Below, piece by piece: positions 54,406 to 63,949 of a stretch of 64,000 nt of DNA (positions are counted from its first letter, which is position 1; each line of letters begins with the position of its first letter). Origin of the DNA: Massilia norwichensis. Lineage in GTDB: Bacteria; Pseudomonadota; Gammaproteobacteria; Burkholderiales; Burkholderiaceae_D. A program made the translations under genes and the position numbers. Where the stretch lies: assembly GCF_024753245.1 (NCBI RefSeq), contig NZ_JANUGX010000005.1, positions 1 to 64,000 on the forward strand. Reading direction: 5' to 3'. Below the pieces are notes generated by a model. It saw nothing but the letters and a program-made list of their open reading frames with translations, had not been told where the DNA came from and ran no database searches.

Positions 54406-55383
54406 ATGGCGCTCGCCTTCGATCAGGACACCATCGAGGAAGCCCGGCGCTTCAACCGCAAGCTGGCGTGGGCGCCGCGCTTCAGGATCCGCAACCGCTG
54501 GACGCCGCGGCTGGCGCAGGCCCTGCTGCGTCTGGGGCAACTGCGCCCCGAACCGTCGCTGGCACGCGTCGGCGTGCGCGCCGAACAGGCGCTGGCGCTC
54601 ATGGACGGTTTGCGGGTGCCGCTCCGCATCCTGCGGCCCGCGGGGACGGTGCGCGGCGTCGTGCTCGACATCCACGGCGGCGGCTGGGTGATCGGCAACG
54701 CGCGCATGAACGACAAACTGAATGCGGCCATCGCGGCTGCCTGCGGCGTGGCGGTGGTGTCGGTCGATTACCGGCTGGCCCTGGACGCGACCATCGAAGA
54801 GATCATGGACGATTGCCTGGCCGCCGCGCGCTGGCTGCTGCAGGGCGGGCTGCCGGCATGCGCTGGACTGCCGGTGTTCCTGGTCGGCGAATCGGCGGGC
54901 GGACATCTTGCGGCCGCGACTTTACTACGACTCAAGGCGTGGCCAGCGCTGCTGCAGCAGATCGCCGGCGCCGTGCTCTACTACGGCGTGTACGACCTGG
55001 CCGGCACGCCCAGCGTACGCCAGGCCGGCCCGGAGACGCTGGTACTGGACGGCCCCGGCATGGTCGACGGCCTGCGCATGCTGACGCCGGACCTGAGCGA
55101 CCCGGCGCGGCGCCAGCCGCCGCTGTCGCCGCTGTATGGCGCGCTGGACGGCCTGCCGCCGGCGCTGATGTTCGTCGGCGAACTGGATCCCTTGCGCGAC
55201 GACACGGTCATGCTGGCGGCGCGCTGGCGCGAGGCCGGCGGCGCGGTCGAGATGCACCTGCTGCCGGAAGCGCCGCACGGTCTGATCCACTTCCCGACCC
55301 GGATGGCGCGCCTGGTCACGGCCCGCAGTCATGGCTGGATCCGCGAGCGGCTCGAGATCGCCGCGCGCGTCCCAGCCCGCTGA
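54406..55383 (+). CDS. HSL-family alpha/beta hydrolase
   Basis: A 325-residue hydrolase of the hormone-sensitive-lipase (GDXG) family. The oxyanion motif HGGGW is near residue 88, the nucleophile GESAGG near 165, and the acid and histidine are in GELDPLRDD and APHGLIHF. No signal peptide. It likely cleaves small esters. The ATG at 54406 is 5 nt after the GntR stop, so it may be co-transcribed with it. Confidence 0.88.
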   Translation: MALAFDQDTIEEARRFNRKLAWAPRFRIRNRWTPRLAQALLRLGQLRPEPSLARVGVRAEQALALMDGLRVPLRILRPAGTVRGVVLDIHGGGWVIGNARMNDKLNAAIAAACGVAVVSVDYRLALDATIEEIMDDCLAAARWLLQGGLPACAGLPVFLVGESAGGHLAAATLLRLKAWPALLQQIAGAVLYYGVYDLAGTPSVRQAGPETLVLDGPGMVDGLRMLTPDLSDPARRQPPLSPLYGALDGLPPALMFVGELDPLRDDTVMLAARWREAGGAVEMHLLPEAPHGLIHFPTRMARLVTARSHGWIRERLEIAARVPAR

Positions 55384-55395
55384 AAACAAGCTGCC

Positions 55396-56187
55396 TTACA
55401 TCGCCGTCAAACCACCATCGATCGCCAACTGGTGACCGGTAACAAAAGAAGCCTGCTCCGAACAAAGCCACAACGCCGCGCTGGCAACTTCCGCCGGCTC
55501 GGCGATGCGCCCCATCGGGTGCGCAGCCTTCAGTTTCTTGTCGCGGCCCGGCTCGCGCTCGAGCATGCGCGCCAGCATCGGCGTCTTCACCGCGCCCGGG
55601 CACAGGCTGTTCACCCGGATGCCGGACTTGGCATACTCCACCGCCGCGGTCTTGGTCAGGCCGATCACCGCATGCTTGGAAGCCGCGTAGATGGCGCGGT
55701 TCGGCACCGCCACCAGGCCGCCTGCGTCGGCCACGTTGCAGATCGTGCCGCCGCCTTCCTGCTTCAGCATCTGGCGCAGCTGGCTCTTCATGCACAGCCA
55801 GACGCCCTTGACGTTGACGTTGACGATGCGGTCGAACTGCTCGTCGTCGCCCTCGGCCAGCGGCTGCGACTCCTCCTCGGTGCCGGCGCCGTTGACGGCG
55901 ACGTCGATGCGGCCGTAATGGGCCACCGCCTTATCGATCAGCGCCTCGACCTCGCTGGCCACCGTTACATTTGTTTTAACGAACAGCGCCTTGCCGCCGG
56001 CTTCCACGATCAGTGCCGCGGTCATGTGGCCGCCGTCGACGGACATATCGGCGACGACGACGCAGGCGCCTGCGCGCCCGAATGCCAATGCCATCGCGCG
56101 GCCGATGCCGCTGGCGGCGCCCGTTACCAGCACAACCTTGCCGGCATAAGAAATCCCGCTCGGCGGCTGTTTGGTCATGCCCTTCAT
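55396..56187 (-). CDS. SDR-family oxidoreductase
   Basis: A 263-residue classical short-chain dehydrogenase/reductase. NAD(P) motif TGAASGIGRAMAL near residue 22, NGAGTEEE strand-4 variant near 95, and the YxxxK catalytic pair YAASKHAVIG near 168. It probably oxidises or reduces a small alcohol, ketone or sugar. ATG at 56185-56187 follows AAAGGAAG. It converges with the HSL-type hydrolase gene. Confidence 0.9.
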   Translation of the reverse strand: MKGMTKQPPSGISYAGKVVLVTGAASGIGRAMALAFGRAGACVVVADMSVDGGHMTAALIVEAGGKALFVKTNVTVASEVEALIDKAVAHYGRIDVAVNGAGTEEESQPLAEGDDEQFDRIVNVNVKGVWLCMKSQLRQMLKQEGGGTICNVADAGGLVAVPNRAIYAASKHAVIGLTKTAAVEYAKSGIRVNSLCPGAVKTPMLARMLEREPGRDKKLKAAHPMGRIAEPAEVASAALWLCSEQASFVTGHQLAIDGGLTAM

Positions 56188-56337
56188 GATGCTTCCTTTA
56201 CAATATCCCGACGCAACGTTTGCTGCCTGTTAGAAATACTTCTCACAGGCAAGATCATAGCGCCCAAGCGGGTATTGACCAAGTATCTCAGCCATTTTCG
56301 AGATATTGAACAGCTGAGTGTTGCATTCATGCGCCTT

Positions 56338-59085
56338 TCAATGGGCGGGCTTGGCCTTGGACTGGTCGCCCGCCATCACCACCGACAATTTGGCCGGGTC
56401 GATCGCCTTGCGGAAGGCCGCGTTCAATTGCGGCAGCGTGACCGCCATCATGCGTTTCTCGAAATCGGCCGACCATTCGTAGGTCTGGTCGCGGTACAGG
56501 TAGGAAGTCCAGCCGGCGGCCAGGGTACCGTCGTCGGCGCGGTTCTGGATCCTCTGTTGCATGAGACCGGATTTGGCGCCCGCCAGTTCCGCCGCCGTGA
56601 AGCCGTCCTTGAGCGCGCGCGCCAATTCCTCGCGCACGGCGACGTCGACCTTGGCCAAATTCTGCGGCGCGGCGATGGCGCTGACCGCGAACATGCCGGC
56701 ACGGTCGCGCTCGCCTGCCGCCAGCTGGGTGCCGCCGCCGTAGGACAGGCCCTCCTTCTGGCGGATGCGGTCGAGCAGGCGCGATTTCAGCCCGCCTCCG
56801 CCGCCGAAGATATAGTCGGCCAGCATCAGGGCCGGGTAGTCGGGATCGTCGACGTTCAGGTCGAGATTCATACGCGCGGCGTAGAACCCGTTCTCTTTGT
56901 CGGGCGTGTTCAACATTTGATGTATGGGCGCGATCTCCGCATGCTTGCGCAGCACCGGCGCCACATGCATCGGCGCCTTCCACTGCCCGAACAATTGGTC
57001 GACCAGAGGCACGATCTCCTTCGCATCGAAATCGCCGACGATGGCCAGCTCGGCCGGATTGGTGCCGTAGAAATCGCGGTGGAAGGCTTTCACCTGGTCC
57101 AGGGTCGCCGATTTCAGGTCGGCGATGTCTTCGTCGAGCGTGGTTTCGTGGCGGATGTCGCCTTTCGGGTAGATATCGAAATGCTCGTTCAGCGCGCGCG
57201 AAGCGACGTTCGGCGGTTCGCCGCGGCTGGCTTCCAGCGCCACCAGCGACTGCTGGCGCAGCTGCTCGAATTCGGACGCCGGGAAGCTTGGCTCCTTCAG
57301 TACGTGGGCGGCCAGCTTCAGGGCGGCCGCCAGGTTCTCGCGCGTGGTCTGGAAGTGGGTAATGCCGCCGGCCACCTTCAGCTTTTCGAAGGCGTCGGCC
57401 AGCTGCACGCGGTCGTACTGCGTGGTGCCGCGCGTTAGCATGGCGGCGGTCAGGCCCGGCACCGCGCCCTTGCCGAACAGGTTCTGCTCGTCGCCGAAGT
57501 GCTGGCGCAGATCGACCGTGACGGTCTGGCCGCGGTTCTTCTTCGGCAGCAGGGCCAGCTTGACGCCGCCCGCCGTGGTGAGCGTGGTGCGCTTCATGAT
57601 GTTGGCCTGGGACGGCTCGAAATCTTCGGCGCTCAGGTTCGAGGCTTGCGGCTTGAAGTCCTTCAGCAGGCTTTCCACGCTCGGCGCCGGCGGGATCACG
57701 GCACGCTGCGGCGCGTCGTCCGGCAGGAAGGTGCCGGTGACGCGGTTGTCGCGCTTGAAGTAGCGCCCTGATGCCTCTGCCACTTGCGCGGCGCTGATGC
57801 TTTCGATCTTATTGCGGCCGACGAAGAACAGGCGCCAGTCGCCCAGCGCAATCGTCTCGGACAGCGCCACGCCGACTTGCGCGGGATCGTTCAGGCTGCG
57901 CTCGATGCTGTTCAGGTAGGCGCGCTTGGTGCGCTCCATTTCCTCGGCGGTGGGCGGATGTTTGCTGAAATCCTCGACCGCTTCGGTCAGGGCCGCGCGG
58001 ACCGGCTCGATCGGCTCGCCCTTCTTGACCACCGCGCCGAAGAATTGCAGGCCGGGCGCGTAACCGGTCTGGCCGAAAGCGAACACCTGACTCGCCTTGC
58101 CGCTGTCCACCAGCAGCTTGTGCAGGCGGCCGGTCGGCACGTCGCCGAGGATGCTGGAGGAGAAGCTCAGGATGTCGCTGTCGTCGTGCAGGCCGGACGG
58201 CACCTTGTAGCCGACCGCGACGATCTGCACGTCGCCCTGGCGCCGTACGGTAAAGCTGCGCTCGCCGTCCTGGGTCGGCTCGACGGTCCAGAACTCGGGC
58301 AGCGTACGCTTCGGCTTCGGGATCGCGCCGAACAGCCGGCTGATCGAGCGCAGCGTCTGGTTCGGGTCGAACTTGCCGGCCACCAGCAGCACGGCGTTAT
58401 CCGGCTGGTAATAGGTGTGGTAGAAGTCCTGCAGATTCTTGATCTTGACGTTCTCGATGTCGCTCTTGTTGCCGATGGTCGAGCGGCCATACGCGTGCCA
58501 GTCGTAGGCCACGCTCTGCATGCGCTTCATCAGCACGGAACCCGGCGAATTCTCGCCGTTCTCGTATTCGTTGCGCACGACCGTCATCTCGGAATCGAGG
58601 TCCTTCTGGGCGATGAAGGAATGGGTCATGCGGTCGGCTTCCATCTCCAGCGCCCACTGCAGGTTTTCGGGCGAGGCCTGGAACACCTCGTAGTAATTGG
58701 TGCGGTCCAGCGAGGTGGTGCCGTTGAACTGCATGCCGCGGTCGGAGAACTGGGTGGTGATGTCGCGGTGCTTGGGCGAGCCCTTGAACATCAGGTGCTC
58801 GAGCAGGTGCGCCATGCCGGTTTCGCCGTAGTTCTCGTGGCGCGAGCCGACCAGGTAAGTGACGTTGACGGTCACCGTCGGGCGCGAAGAATCCGGGAAC
58901 AGCAGCACTTTCAGGCCGTTCGGCAGGCGGTATTCGGTGATGCCCTCGACCGATGGGCCCTGCACTACGCCCTTCGGCAGCGCATCCGGCGCCTTCTGGG
59001 CCCAGGCCGGGCCGATGCAACCGAGGCCCAGGCCGGTGACGATCATGGTTGCGGCCGCGCCGCGCTGCAGGAAGCTCGTGCTCAT
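56338..59085 (-). CDS. Secreted M16-family zinc metallopeptidase
   Basis: A 915-residue exported inverzincin. Signal peptide to about residue 30, then the inverted zinc motif HLLEH at 93-97 with the third ligand Glu probably in NEYENGENSPGS near 172. Two M16 N-terminal-like and two C-terminal-like domains make a full clamshell, so one chain carries both halves. The second half lacks the HxxEH site and is inactive, as usual in the family. Degrades short peptides in the periplasm. Confidence 0.93.
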   Translation of the reverse strand: MSTSFLQRGAAATMIVTGLGLGCIGPAWAQKAPDALPKGVVQGPSVEGITEYRLPNGLKVLLFPDSSRPTVTVNVTYLVGSRHENYGETGMAHLLEHLMFKGSPKHRDITTQFSDRGMQFNGTTSLDRTNYYEVFQASPENLQWALEMEADRMTHSFIAQKDLDSEMTVVRNEYENGENSPGSVLMKRMQSVAYDWHAYGRSTIGNKSDIENVKIKNLQDFYHTYYQPDNAVLLVAGKFDPNQTLRSISRLFGAIPKPKRTLPEFWTVEPTQDGERSFTVRRQGDVQIVAVGYKVPSGLHDDSDILSFSSSILGDVPTGRLHKLLVDSGKASQVFAFGQTGYAPGLQFFGAVVKKGEPIEPVRAALTEAVEDFSKHPPTAEEMERTKRAYLNSIERSLNDPAQVGVALSETIALGDWRLFFVGRNKIESISAAQVAEASGRYFKRDNRVTGTFLPDDAPQRAVIPPAPSVESLLKDFKPQASNLSAEDFEPSQANIMKRTTLTTAGGVKLALLPKKNRGQTVTVDLRQHFGDEQNLFGKGAVPGLTAAMLTRGTTQYDRVQLADAFEKLKVAGGITHFQTTRENLAAALKLAAHVLKEPSFPASEFEQLRQQSLVALEASRGEPPNVASRALNEHFDIYPKGDIRHETTLDEDIADLKSATLDQVKAFHRDFYGTNPAELAIVGDFDAKEIVPLVDQLFGQWKAPMHVAPVLRKHAEIAPIHQMLNTPDKENGFYAARMNLDLNVDDPDYPALMLADYIFGGGGGLKSRLLDRIRQKEGLSYGGGTQLAAGERDRAGMFAVSAIAAPQNLAKVDVAVREELARALKDGFTAAELAGAKSGLMQQRIQNRADDGTLAAGWTSYLYRDQTYEWSADFEKRMMAVTLPQLNAAFRKAIDPAKLSVVMAGDQSKAKPAH

Positions 59086-59246
59086 GTCACCCCGTGTGTG
59101 TTGTCAGGCCGCGCAGGTATTGCGCAGCGGCACAGCATGGTAACAGAGCGGGGCTTAGGCCTGGCTTACCGGGGTTCAAGGTTCAGCTGGGCTGCCTGTC
59201 GGTTAGTTGCAGTTTGCACGAGGTCGACGCGGCCGGCTCCCGGCGC

Positions 59247-59696
59247 CTACTGCCGCGCCCGCCTTTCATGCTGCTGCTGGTAGGGACTGATGCGCGACAG
59301 CTCTTCCATCTCTTCGGCCAGGAAGGTCAGCAGATCGTCGGCGCTGACGATGCCGGCCAGCGCCCCGCTGTCGGAGACGACCGGCACGCGCCGGATGCCG
59401 CGCAGGCGCATGCGTTCGATGGTGGCGTAGACGTCGTCGTTCTCCCCTGCCGTGAGCAGGTCGTCGGTCATGATGTCGCCGACCTGCAGGCCGAGCGGAT
59501 CGAGGCCGAGCGCGATCACTGAGACCACGATGTCGCGGTCGGTGACGATGCCGACGGGGATGCGCTCGCCGTCCGGCTCCTCGACCACGACGAGGTCGCC
59601 GACATGGTGCTTGCGCATGAGGAAGGCCGCGCCCTGCACGGTTTCATCGCGCGAGCAGCAGACGGTTTCAAGGGTGCTGAGTTTGCCGACTTCCAT
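59247..59696 (-). CDS. Two-CBS-domain protein
   Basis: A 149-residue protein made only of a pair of CBS domains (a Bateman module): VQGAAFLMRKHHVGDLVVVEE with IGIVTDRDI-like PVGIVTDRDIVV, and the second YATIERMRLRGIRRVPVVSDSGALAGIVSADD, in parts. Such modules bind adenosine nucleotides and usually act as energy sensors in other proteins. The ATG at 59694-59696 is chosen for the GGAGG at 5 nt. The partner is unknown. Confidence 0.88.
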   Translation of the reverse strand: MEVGKLSTLETVCCSRDETVQGAAFLMRKHHVGDLVVVEEPDGERIPVGIVTDRDIVVSVIALGLDPLGLQVGDIMTDDLLTAGENDDVYATIERMRLRGIRRVPVVSDSGALAGIVSADDLLTFLAEEMEELSRISPYQQQHERRARQ

Positions 59697-59775
59697 GGCT
59701 GCCTCCATCGTCAGAGTTCACGCTAACTCTGAAAGATAGGACAGCTTTGAGAAAAGTCAAAGCTGCGATAGAGGA

Positions 59776-60126
59776 TTAGACAGCAGGCTTTTGCTCGCCC
59801 GGCGGGGGAACGTAACAGGCCTCGACCATTTGCAGATCATTGTCCTTGGCGAAATTAACGACGAAGTGGTAAGCCAGCGGCTCGACGCTCTTGAGGGCAT
59901 TGTTCACGACCACGGCCTTGACGCCGTTCACGACGGTCGGGTGAACATAGGGGGAAAACTGCAGGTGGGCGTTGCGGCCGCCGCTGCCTGGCGGCCGGAA
60001 GCATGACATGACGCCGCACAGACGCTCGGCCCAGTCACTCGGACGGAATTGCCTGCCCTTACTTGTCACGCCGAGAATGATGAACTCGTCGGCGCGTTCT
60101 TTCCCGTTTTGCGGTAACTCGGCCAT
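59776..60126 (-). CDS. DUF3579 protein
   Basis: A 116-residue protein with the DUF3579 pattern FIILGVTSKGRQFRPSDWAERLCGV (residues about 15-39, in parts) and a C-terminal NDLQMVEACYVP. DUF3579 is a small family largely confined to betaproteobacteria with no known function. The long structured repeat at 60212-60329 lies directly upstream. Confidence 0.88.
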   Translation of the reverse strand: MAELPQNGKERADEFIILGVTSKGRQFRPSDWAERLCGVMSCFRPPGSGGRNAHLQFSPYVHPTVVNGVKAVVVNNALKSVEPLAYHFVVNFAKDNDLQMVEACYVPPPGEQKPAV

Positions 60127-60211
60127 AGTGCGATGCGCTTACTGAAACGTGAAGCGTAGATGAGAACAACCCCGGTATTATATCTTATAGAAGACCTGCG
60201 GACGAGCCTTT

Positions 60212-60329
60212 AGCGCGCGTTCGACAAACGTCCATGGCGGCGTTGGATGGTCTCGCCGTACTAGCGTACTGTCTTCGTGGTCCGCCACTGCGGCCATCCG
60301 CCTTGCCCTGAACGTTTGTCGAACGCGCT
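60212..60329. repeat. Long imperfect inverted-repeat element
   Basis: Outer arms AGCGCGCGTTCGACAAACGT (60212-60231) and its inverse ACGTTTGTCGAACGCGCT (60312-60329) differ by a 2-nt insertion. Between them GGATGGTC and GGCCATCC-like segments pair, and the centre carries GTACTAGCGTAC. The whole would fold as one long stem-loop about 118 nt in length, between a CobD-like gene and DUF3579. It may be a mobile repeat or a structured leader. Confidence 0.65.
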
Positions 60330-60355
60330 TAGGAACCGTCTTTATCCGGGGAATA

Positions 60356-61315
60356 TCACCCAAGCAATACCGCACCGGAAAGCAGGAGCAGGAGCAGCAT
60401 CCATAATAACAGTGCGCGCCAGACCAGGCCGACGGTGCTCTGGAGTGCGCGCACATTCGGCTCCTCGCCCGGCAGCACGTCGGCTTCGCTGTCCGAGAGG
60501 TCGACGGTGGCGGCGTCTGCCGTCACGATGCGCGGCGCGGTCTCGATCGGCGAGCCGAGGCGCACGCCCATGGCGCCGCCGCCGGCGGCCAGGATGATGC
60601 CGCGGGCTTCGTCGGACCAGCGGTTGGCGAAGTTGCGCCAGGCGTAGATGGCATCCTCGAAATTGCCGACCACGGCAAAGGCGATCGCGGTCAGGCGCAC
60701 CGGAATCCAGTCGATCCAGTAAAAGGCGCGCGCGGCGAACTGGCCGAAGGCTTCGTTGCGCATGTGGTCCGGTTCGTTCCAGGCGCGCGCCAGGTACTCC
60801 GACACGCGGTACATCACGGCGCAGGCCGGGCCCAGCGGCATCAGGAACCAGAAGAACACGCCAAACACGTTGCGGTGCGTGGTGATCAGCGATTTTTCGA
60901 CGGCCAGGCGCGCGATCTCGGTGCTGTCCATGCCGACCGTGTCGGTTTTCGTCCACTCGGCCAGCAGCGCGCGTGCGCCGGCTTCGTCGCCGGCGTGCAG
61001 AGCGAACTGGATCGAGGTGAAGTAATGGCTGTAGTGGCGGAAGCCCAGGGTCAGGTAGACGATCAGGACATTCCAGGCGAAGGCCGCGAACACCCAGCCG
61101 TAGTACATCAGCACCCAGTAGATGACGGCGGTCGGCAGCATCAGGCTGCCCATCATCAGGAACCAGCCCAGCCGGCCATGCTTCACCTGGCCCGCATTGA
61201 ACCAGGCTTCGATGCGCATGGCGAAGCGCTTGATCTCGGCATAGATCTGGTTATCCGCGCGCAGGGGCTTCAACTGCTCGATGAGCAGTGCGCACAGGAT
61301 GGAAAAAAATGTCAT
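60356..61315 (-). CDS. CobD/CbiB-family membrane protein
   Basis: A 319-residue polytopic protein resembling the CobD/CbiB (and AmpE-like) family: an N-terminal TFFSILCALLIEQLKPL, membrane segments near residues 48-70, 75-95, 155-175, 205-225 and 300-318, and the cytoplasmic FALHAGDEAGARALLAEW region. CobD/CbiB proteins attach aminopropanol in cobalamin synthesis, but in this lineage the same-size protein occurs without cobalamin genes, so its role may be AmpE-like. No other cob gene lies nearby. Confidence 0.75.
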   Translation of the reverse strand: MTFFSILCALLIEQLKPLRADNQIYAEIKRFAMRIEAWFNAGQVKHGRLGWFLMMGSLMLPTAVIYWVLMYYGWVFAAFAWNVLIVYLTLGFRHYSHYFTSIQFALHAGDEAGARALLAEWTKTDTVGMDSTEIARLAVEKSLITTHRNVFGVFFWFLMPLGPACAVMYRVSEYLARAWNEPDHMRNEAFGQFAARAFYWIDWIPVRLTAIAFAVVGNFEDAIYAWRNFANRWSDEARGIILAAGGGAMGVRLGSPIETAPRIVTADAATVDLSDSEADVLPGEEPNVRALQSTVGLVWRALLLWMLLLLLLSGAVLLG

Positions 61316-61390
61316 GTTTTGCGGAGCCTCATGTTGTTGCTTTACTTCATTTGCCCGCTACGATAGCGCAGAGGGCCGTTTGAGGCAACG

Positions 61391-62056
61391 TCAGGCTCTC
61401 AACAGGTGGAACAGGTTGCGCAGCATGCCGGCGGTGGCGCCCCAGATGAAGAAGCGCTCGTAAGGCATGGCGTAGAAGTTGCGCCGCCCTGCCCCTTCCG
61501 GCAGCTCGAAGGACAGACGCTGGTGGTTGGCGCCATCCATCAGGAAGGCCAGCGGGACTTCGAAGATCTCGGCGACCTCGTTCGATTCGGCGATGAGTTC
61601 GAAGGGCGGCGTGACCAGGCCGACCACCGGCGTGACCAGGTAGCTCGATGCGGTGATGTGATCGGGCAGCACGCCGACGATCTCGACGTGGCGGCGACGC
61701 AAGCCGATCTCTTCTTCGGTTTCGCGCAGCGCGGTCTCGATGGCCGAGGAATCCAGCTCTTCTGCGCTGCCGCCGGGGAAGCTGATCTGGCCGGCGTGAT
61801 TGTTCAGGTGGGCGGTGCGCTGGGTCAGCAGGACGGTCAAGCCTTCCGGGCGCTGGACGATGGGGATCAGCACGGCGGCGCGGCGCAGCTTGGGGAAGCG
61901 CTCACGCAGGTCTTCCGGCAGCTCGGGCTCCCAGGCGGCCGGGCGTGCCAGGCGTGTGCGCAGCCAGTCGGCGCGCAGGCGTTCCGGTGCCAGCGCGGCT
62001 TCGCCGGCGATCGCATCGATGGGAAGACGCTGAGGATCGAGATGCTGTTTTGCCAA
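61391..62056 (-). CDS. Nudix CoA pyrophosphatase
   Basis: A 221-residue Nudix hydrolase. The Nudix box GGSAEELDSSAIETALRETEEEIGL, in parts residues about 95-119, preserves the RE and EExG core. The preceding NNHAGQISFPGG marks the CoA-pyrophosphatase (NudL/YeaB) subfamily, which splits CoA into phosphopantetheine and 3',5'-ADP. It lies just beyond the rplS terminator and probably has its own promoter. Confidence 0.92.
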   Translation of the reverse strand: MAKQHLDPQRLPIDAIAGEAALAPERLRADWLRTRLARPAAWEPELPEDLRERFPKLRRAAVLIPIVQRPEGLTVLLTQRTAHLNNHAGQISFPGGSAEELDSSAIETALRETEEEIGLRRRHVEIVGVLPDHITASSYLVTPVVGLVTPPFELIAESNEVAEIFEVPLAFLMDGANHQRLSFELPEGAGRRNFYAMPYERFFIWGATAGMLRNLFHLLRA

Positions 62057-62075
62057 AATAGGCTCCGGAAAAAGA

Positions 62076-62101
62076 AAAAGGCATCCGTTCGGATGCCTTT
62101 T
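62076..62101 (-). terminator. Rho-independent terminator of the rpsP-rimM-trmD-rplS operon
   Basis: AAAAGGCATCCG and CGGATGCCTTTT form a 12-bp stem with a tight loop; on the minus strand a T-rich tract follows. It separates rplS from the Nudix gene. Confidence 0.9.
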
Positions 62102-62118
62102 CCATGCTACTGACGCAA

Positions 62119-62499
62119 TTACTGAGCGGCAGCGGCGGTCTTGCGGGTCGGCAGTTTCTCTTTGATACGTGCCGATTTGCCCGAACGCTCACGCAGGTAG
62201 TACAGCTTCGCACGGCGCACGTCACCACGACGCTTCACTTCGATCGAAGCGATCAGCGGCGAGTACAGCTGGAAGGTACGCTCGACGCCTTCGCCCGACG
62301 AGATCTTACGAACGATGAAGTTCGAGTTCAGGCCGCGGTTACGACGCGAGATGACCACGCCTTCGTATGCCTGGGCGCGCTTGCGGTTGCCTTCGACGAC
62401 GTTGACGCTGACGACAACGGTGTCGCCCGGTGCGAAATCAGGGATGTTGCGGCCGAGGCGCGCAATCTCTTCTTGCTCGAGTTGCTGGATCAGATCCAT
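62119..62499 (-). CDS. rplS: 50S ribosomal protein L19
   Basis: A 126-residue ribosomal protein located at the 30S-50S interface. [20 protein letters not shown] and the [27 protein letters not shown] region (in parts) are clear L19. The ATG at 62497-62499 follows AGGAG at 7 nt; the frame is open upstream but not conserved. Last gene of the trmD operon, followed by its terminator. Confidence 0.98.
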   Translation of the reverse strand: MDLIQQLEQEEIARLGRNIPDFAPGDTVVVSVNVVEGNRKRAQAYEGVVISRRNRGLNSNFIVRKISSGEGVERTFQLYSPLIASIEVKRRGDVRRAKLYYLRERSGKSARIKEKLPTRKTAAAAQ

Positions 62500-62610
62500 T
62501 GTATGACTCCTGTAACCATCTTGCCGGCGCTGTACTTGTTTGCCCGGTAGAGGATGGGATTGAAACATGCGGGTTGTTACGCCCGCCTTTGCGCCGACAT
62601 GGCGCAAATA

Positions 62611-63372
62611 CTATTCGGCAGGGCTGTTCCGCCCCGCCAGGAACTTTTCGTCGGCCTTGCTCAGCTGACCGGCGCTGCGCGCCTTGTCCAGCAGATCGGG
62701 CCGTTTCTTCGCAGTCGCTTCGAGCTGCTGCTGTCGGCGCCACTTCATGATCTCTGCATGGTTGCCGCCCATCAGAACGGGCGGCACGGCCACGCCTTCG
62801 TACACTTCCGGCCGCGTGTAGTGCGGCGAATCCAGCAGGCCGTTGACGAAACTGTCTTCGACCGCCGAGGCGCCGTCGCCCAGCGCACCCGGGATATGCC
62901 GAACCACGGCATCCATCAGCGCCATCGCCGGCAGTTCGCCGCCGGACAGCACGAAGTCGCCGAGGGAAATCTCCTCGTCGACGCAGCGGTCCAGCAAGCG
63001 CTGGTCGACCGCTTCGTAGCGGCCGCACAGAATCACCAAACCGGGCTCGTCCTTCAGCGCCATCACGCGCTCGTGCGTCAACTGCTTGCCCTGCGGCGAC
63101 ATGAACACCACACGCGGGGCCGGCAGGCCAAGGTCGATCTGGCGCTGCTTTGCTGCATTGATCGTTGCTTCGAGCGGCCTGGCCAGCATCACCATGCCGG
63201 GGCCGCCGCCGTAGGGGCGATCGTCCACGGTGCGGTGGCGATCCTGCGTGAAATCGCGTGGATTCCAGAGCGACAGGTTCCACAGGCCCTGCTCGTGCGC
63301 GCGCCGGGTAACACCCGACTGCGTCAGCGCAGCGAACATCTCGGGGAACAGGCTCACGACGTCGAACTGCAT
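62611..63372 (-). CDS. trmD: tRNA (guanine-N1)-methyltransferase
   Basis: A 253-residue SPOUT methyltransferase that makes m1G37 in tRNAs and prevents frameshifting. YGGGPGMVM near residue 54, [22 protein letters not shown] (in parts, near 114) and the [24 protein letters not shown] knot region are diagnostic. Cytosolic; normal length. Lies 4 nt downstream of rimM. Confidence 0.98.
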   Translation of the reverse strand: MQFDVVSLFPEMFAALTQSGVTRRAHEQGLWNLSLWNPRDFTQDRHRTVDDRPYGGGPGMVMLARPLEATINAAKQRQIDLGLPAPRVVFMSPQGKQLTHERVMALKDEPGLVILCGRYEAVDQRLLDRCVDEEISLGDFVLSGGELPAMALMDAVVRHIPGALGDGASAVEDSFVNGLLDSPHYTRPEVYEGVAVPPVLMGGNHAEIMKWRRQQQLEATAKKRPDLLDKARSAGQLSKADEKFLAGRNSPAE

Positions 63373-63376
63373 CGTG

Positions 63377-63922
63377 TTAATAATCCAGGCCCCAATCCAG
63401 GGTAATCAGCTTTGCCTTCAGGTCGACAGTCTTGACGAACTGGTCCACGAAAGGCACCAGGCGTTCCTCGAGTTTGACCTCGGGCGCGTTTGCGTCGGGA
63501 ACGGGCACGATGCGCAGAATCGACTGCGGACCGTTGCTCATCATGTCGGCGACCTTGCCGAGGGCTTCGCCCTGCAGGTTCACGGCATCCAGTCCGATCA
63601 GGTCGGACCAGTAGTATTCATCTTCCGGCAGCGCCGGAAATTCCGCCCGCGACACCTGCACCGTTGCACCCTTGAGTGCTTCGGCCTCGTTGCGGTCGGT
63701 GACATCAACCAGAGTGGCGGTAACATCGCCGCTATGGTACTTCGCGCTGCGCACCTGGACGGGACGCAGCGCCGGCTTGTCGAGCCACCAGGTTTTCACG
63801 TTCAGCAGCGCATCGGCGTCCGTCGAGTACGGCGAGACGCGGATACCGCCCCGGATCCCGTAGGCGCCGGCGATATGCCCGACCTGAACCAGGTCGTCAG
63901 GAATTGCTGTTGAATCGGTCAA
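63377..63922 (-). CDS. rimM: 16S rRNA processing protein RimM
   Basis: A 181-residue ribosome-maturation factor that binds S19 and matures the 30S head. Its N-terminal RimM domain has [20 protein letters not shown] and its C-terminal PRC barrel has [22 protein letters not shown] (in parts). Standard position between rpsP and trmD. Confidence 0.97.
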   Translation of the reverse strand: MTDSTAIPDDLVQVGHIAGAYGIRGGIRVSPYSTDADALLNVKTWWLDKPALRPVQVRSAKYHSGDVTATLVDVTDRNEAEALKGATVQVSRAEFPALPEDEYYWSDLIGLDAVNLQGEALGKVADMMSNGPQSILRIVPVPDANAPEVKLEERLVPFVDQFVKTVDLKAKLITLDWGLDY

Positions 63923-63949
63923 ACCAGTAAACCTTGATGCTGAAGCAGC

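Noticed and set aside
60212..60329. A tRNA-like or transposon-end reading of the stem-loop
   Set aside because: The arms do not form a cloverleaf and there is no transposase or target duplication nearby.
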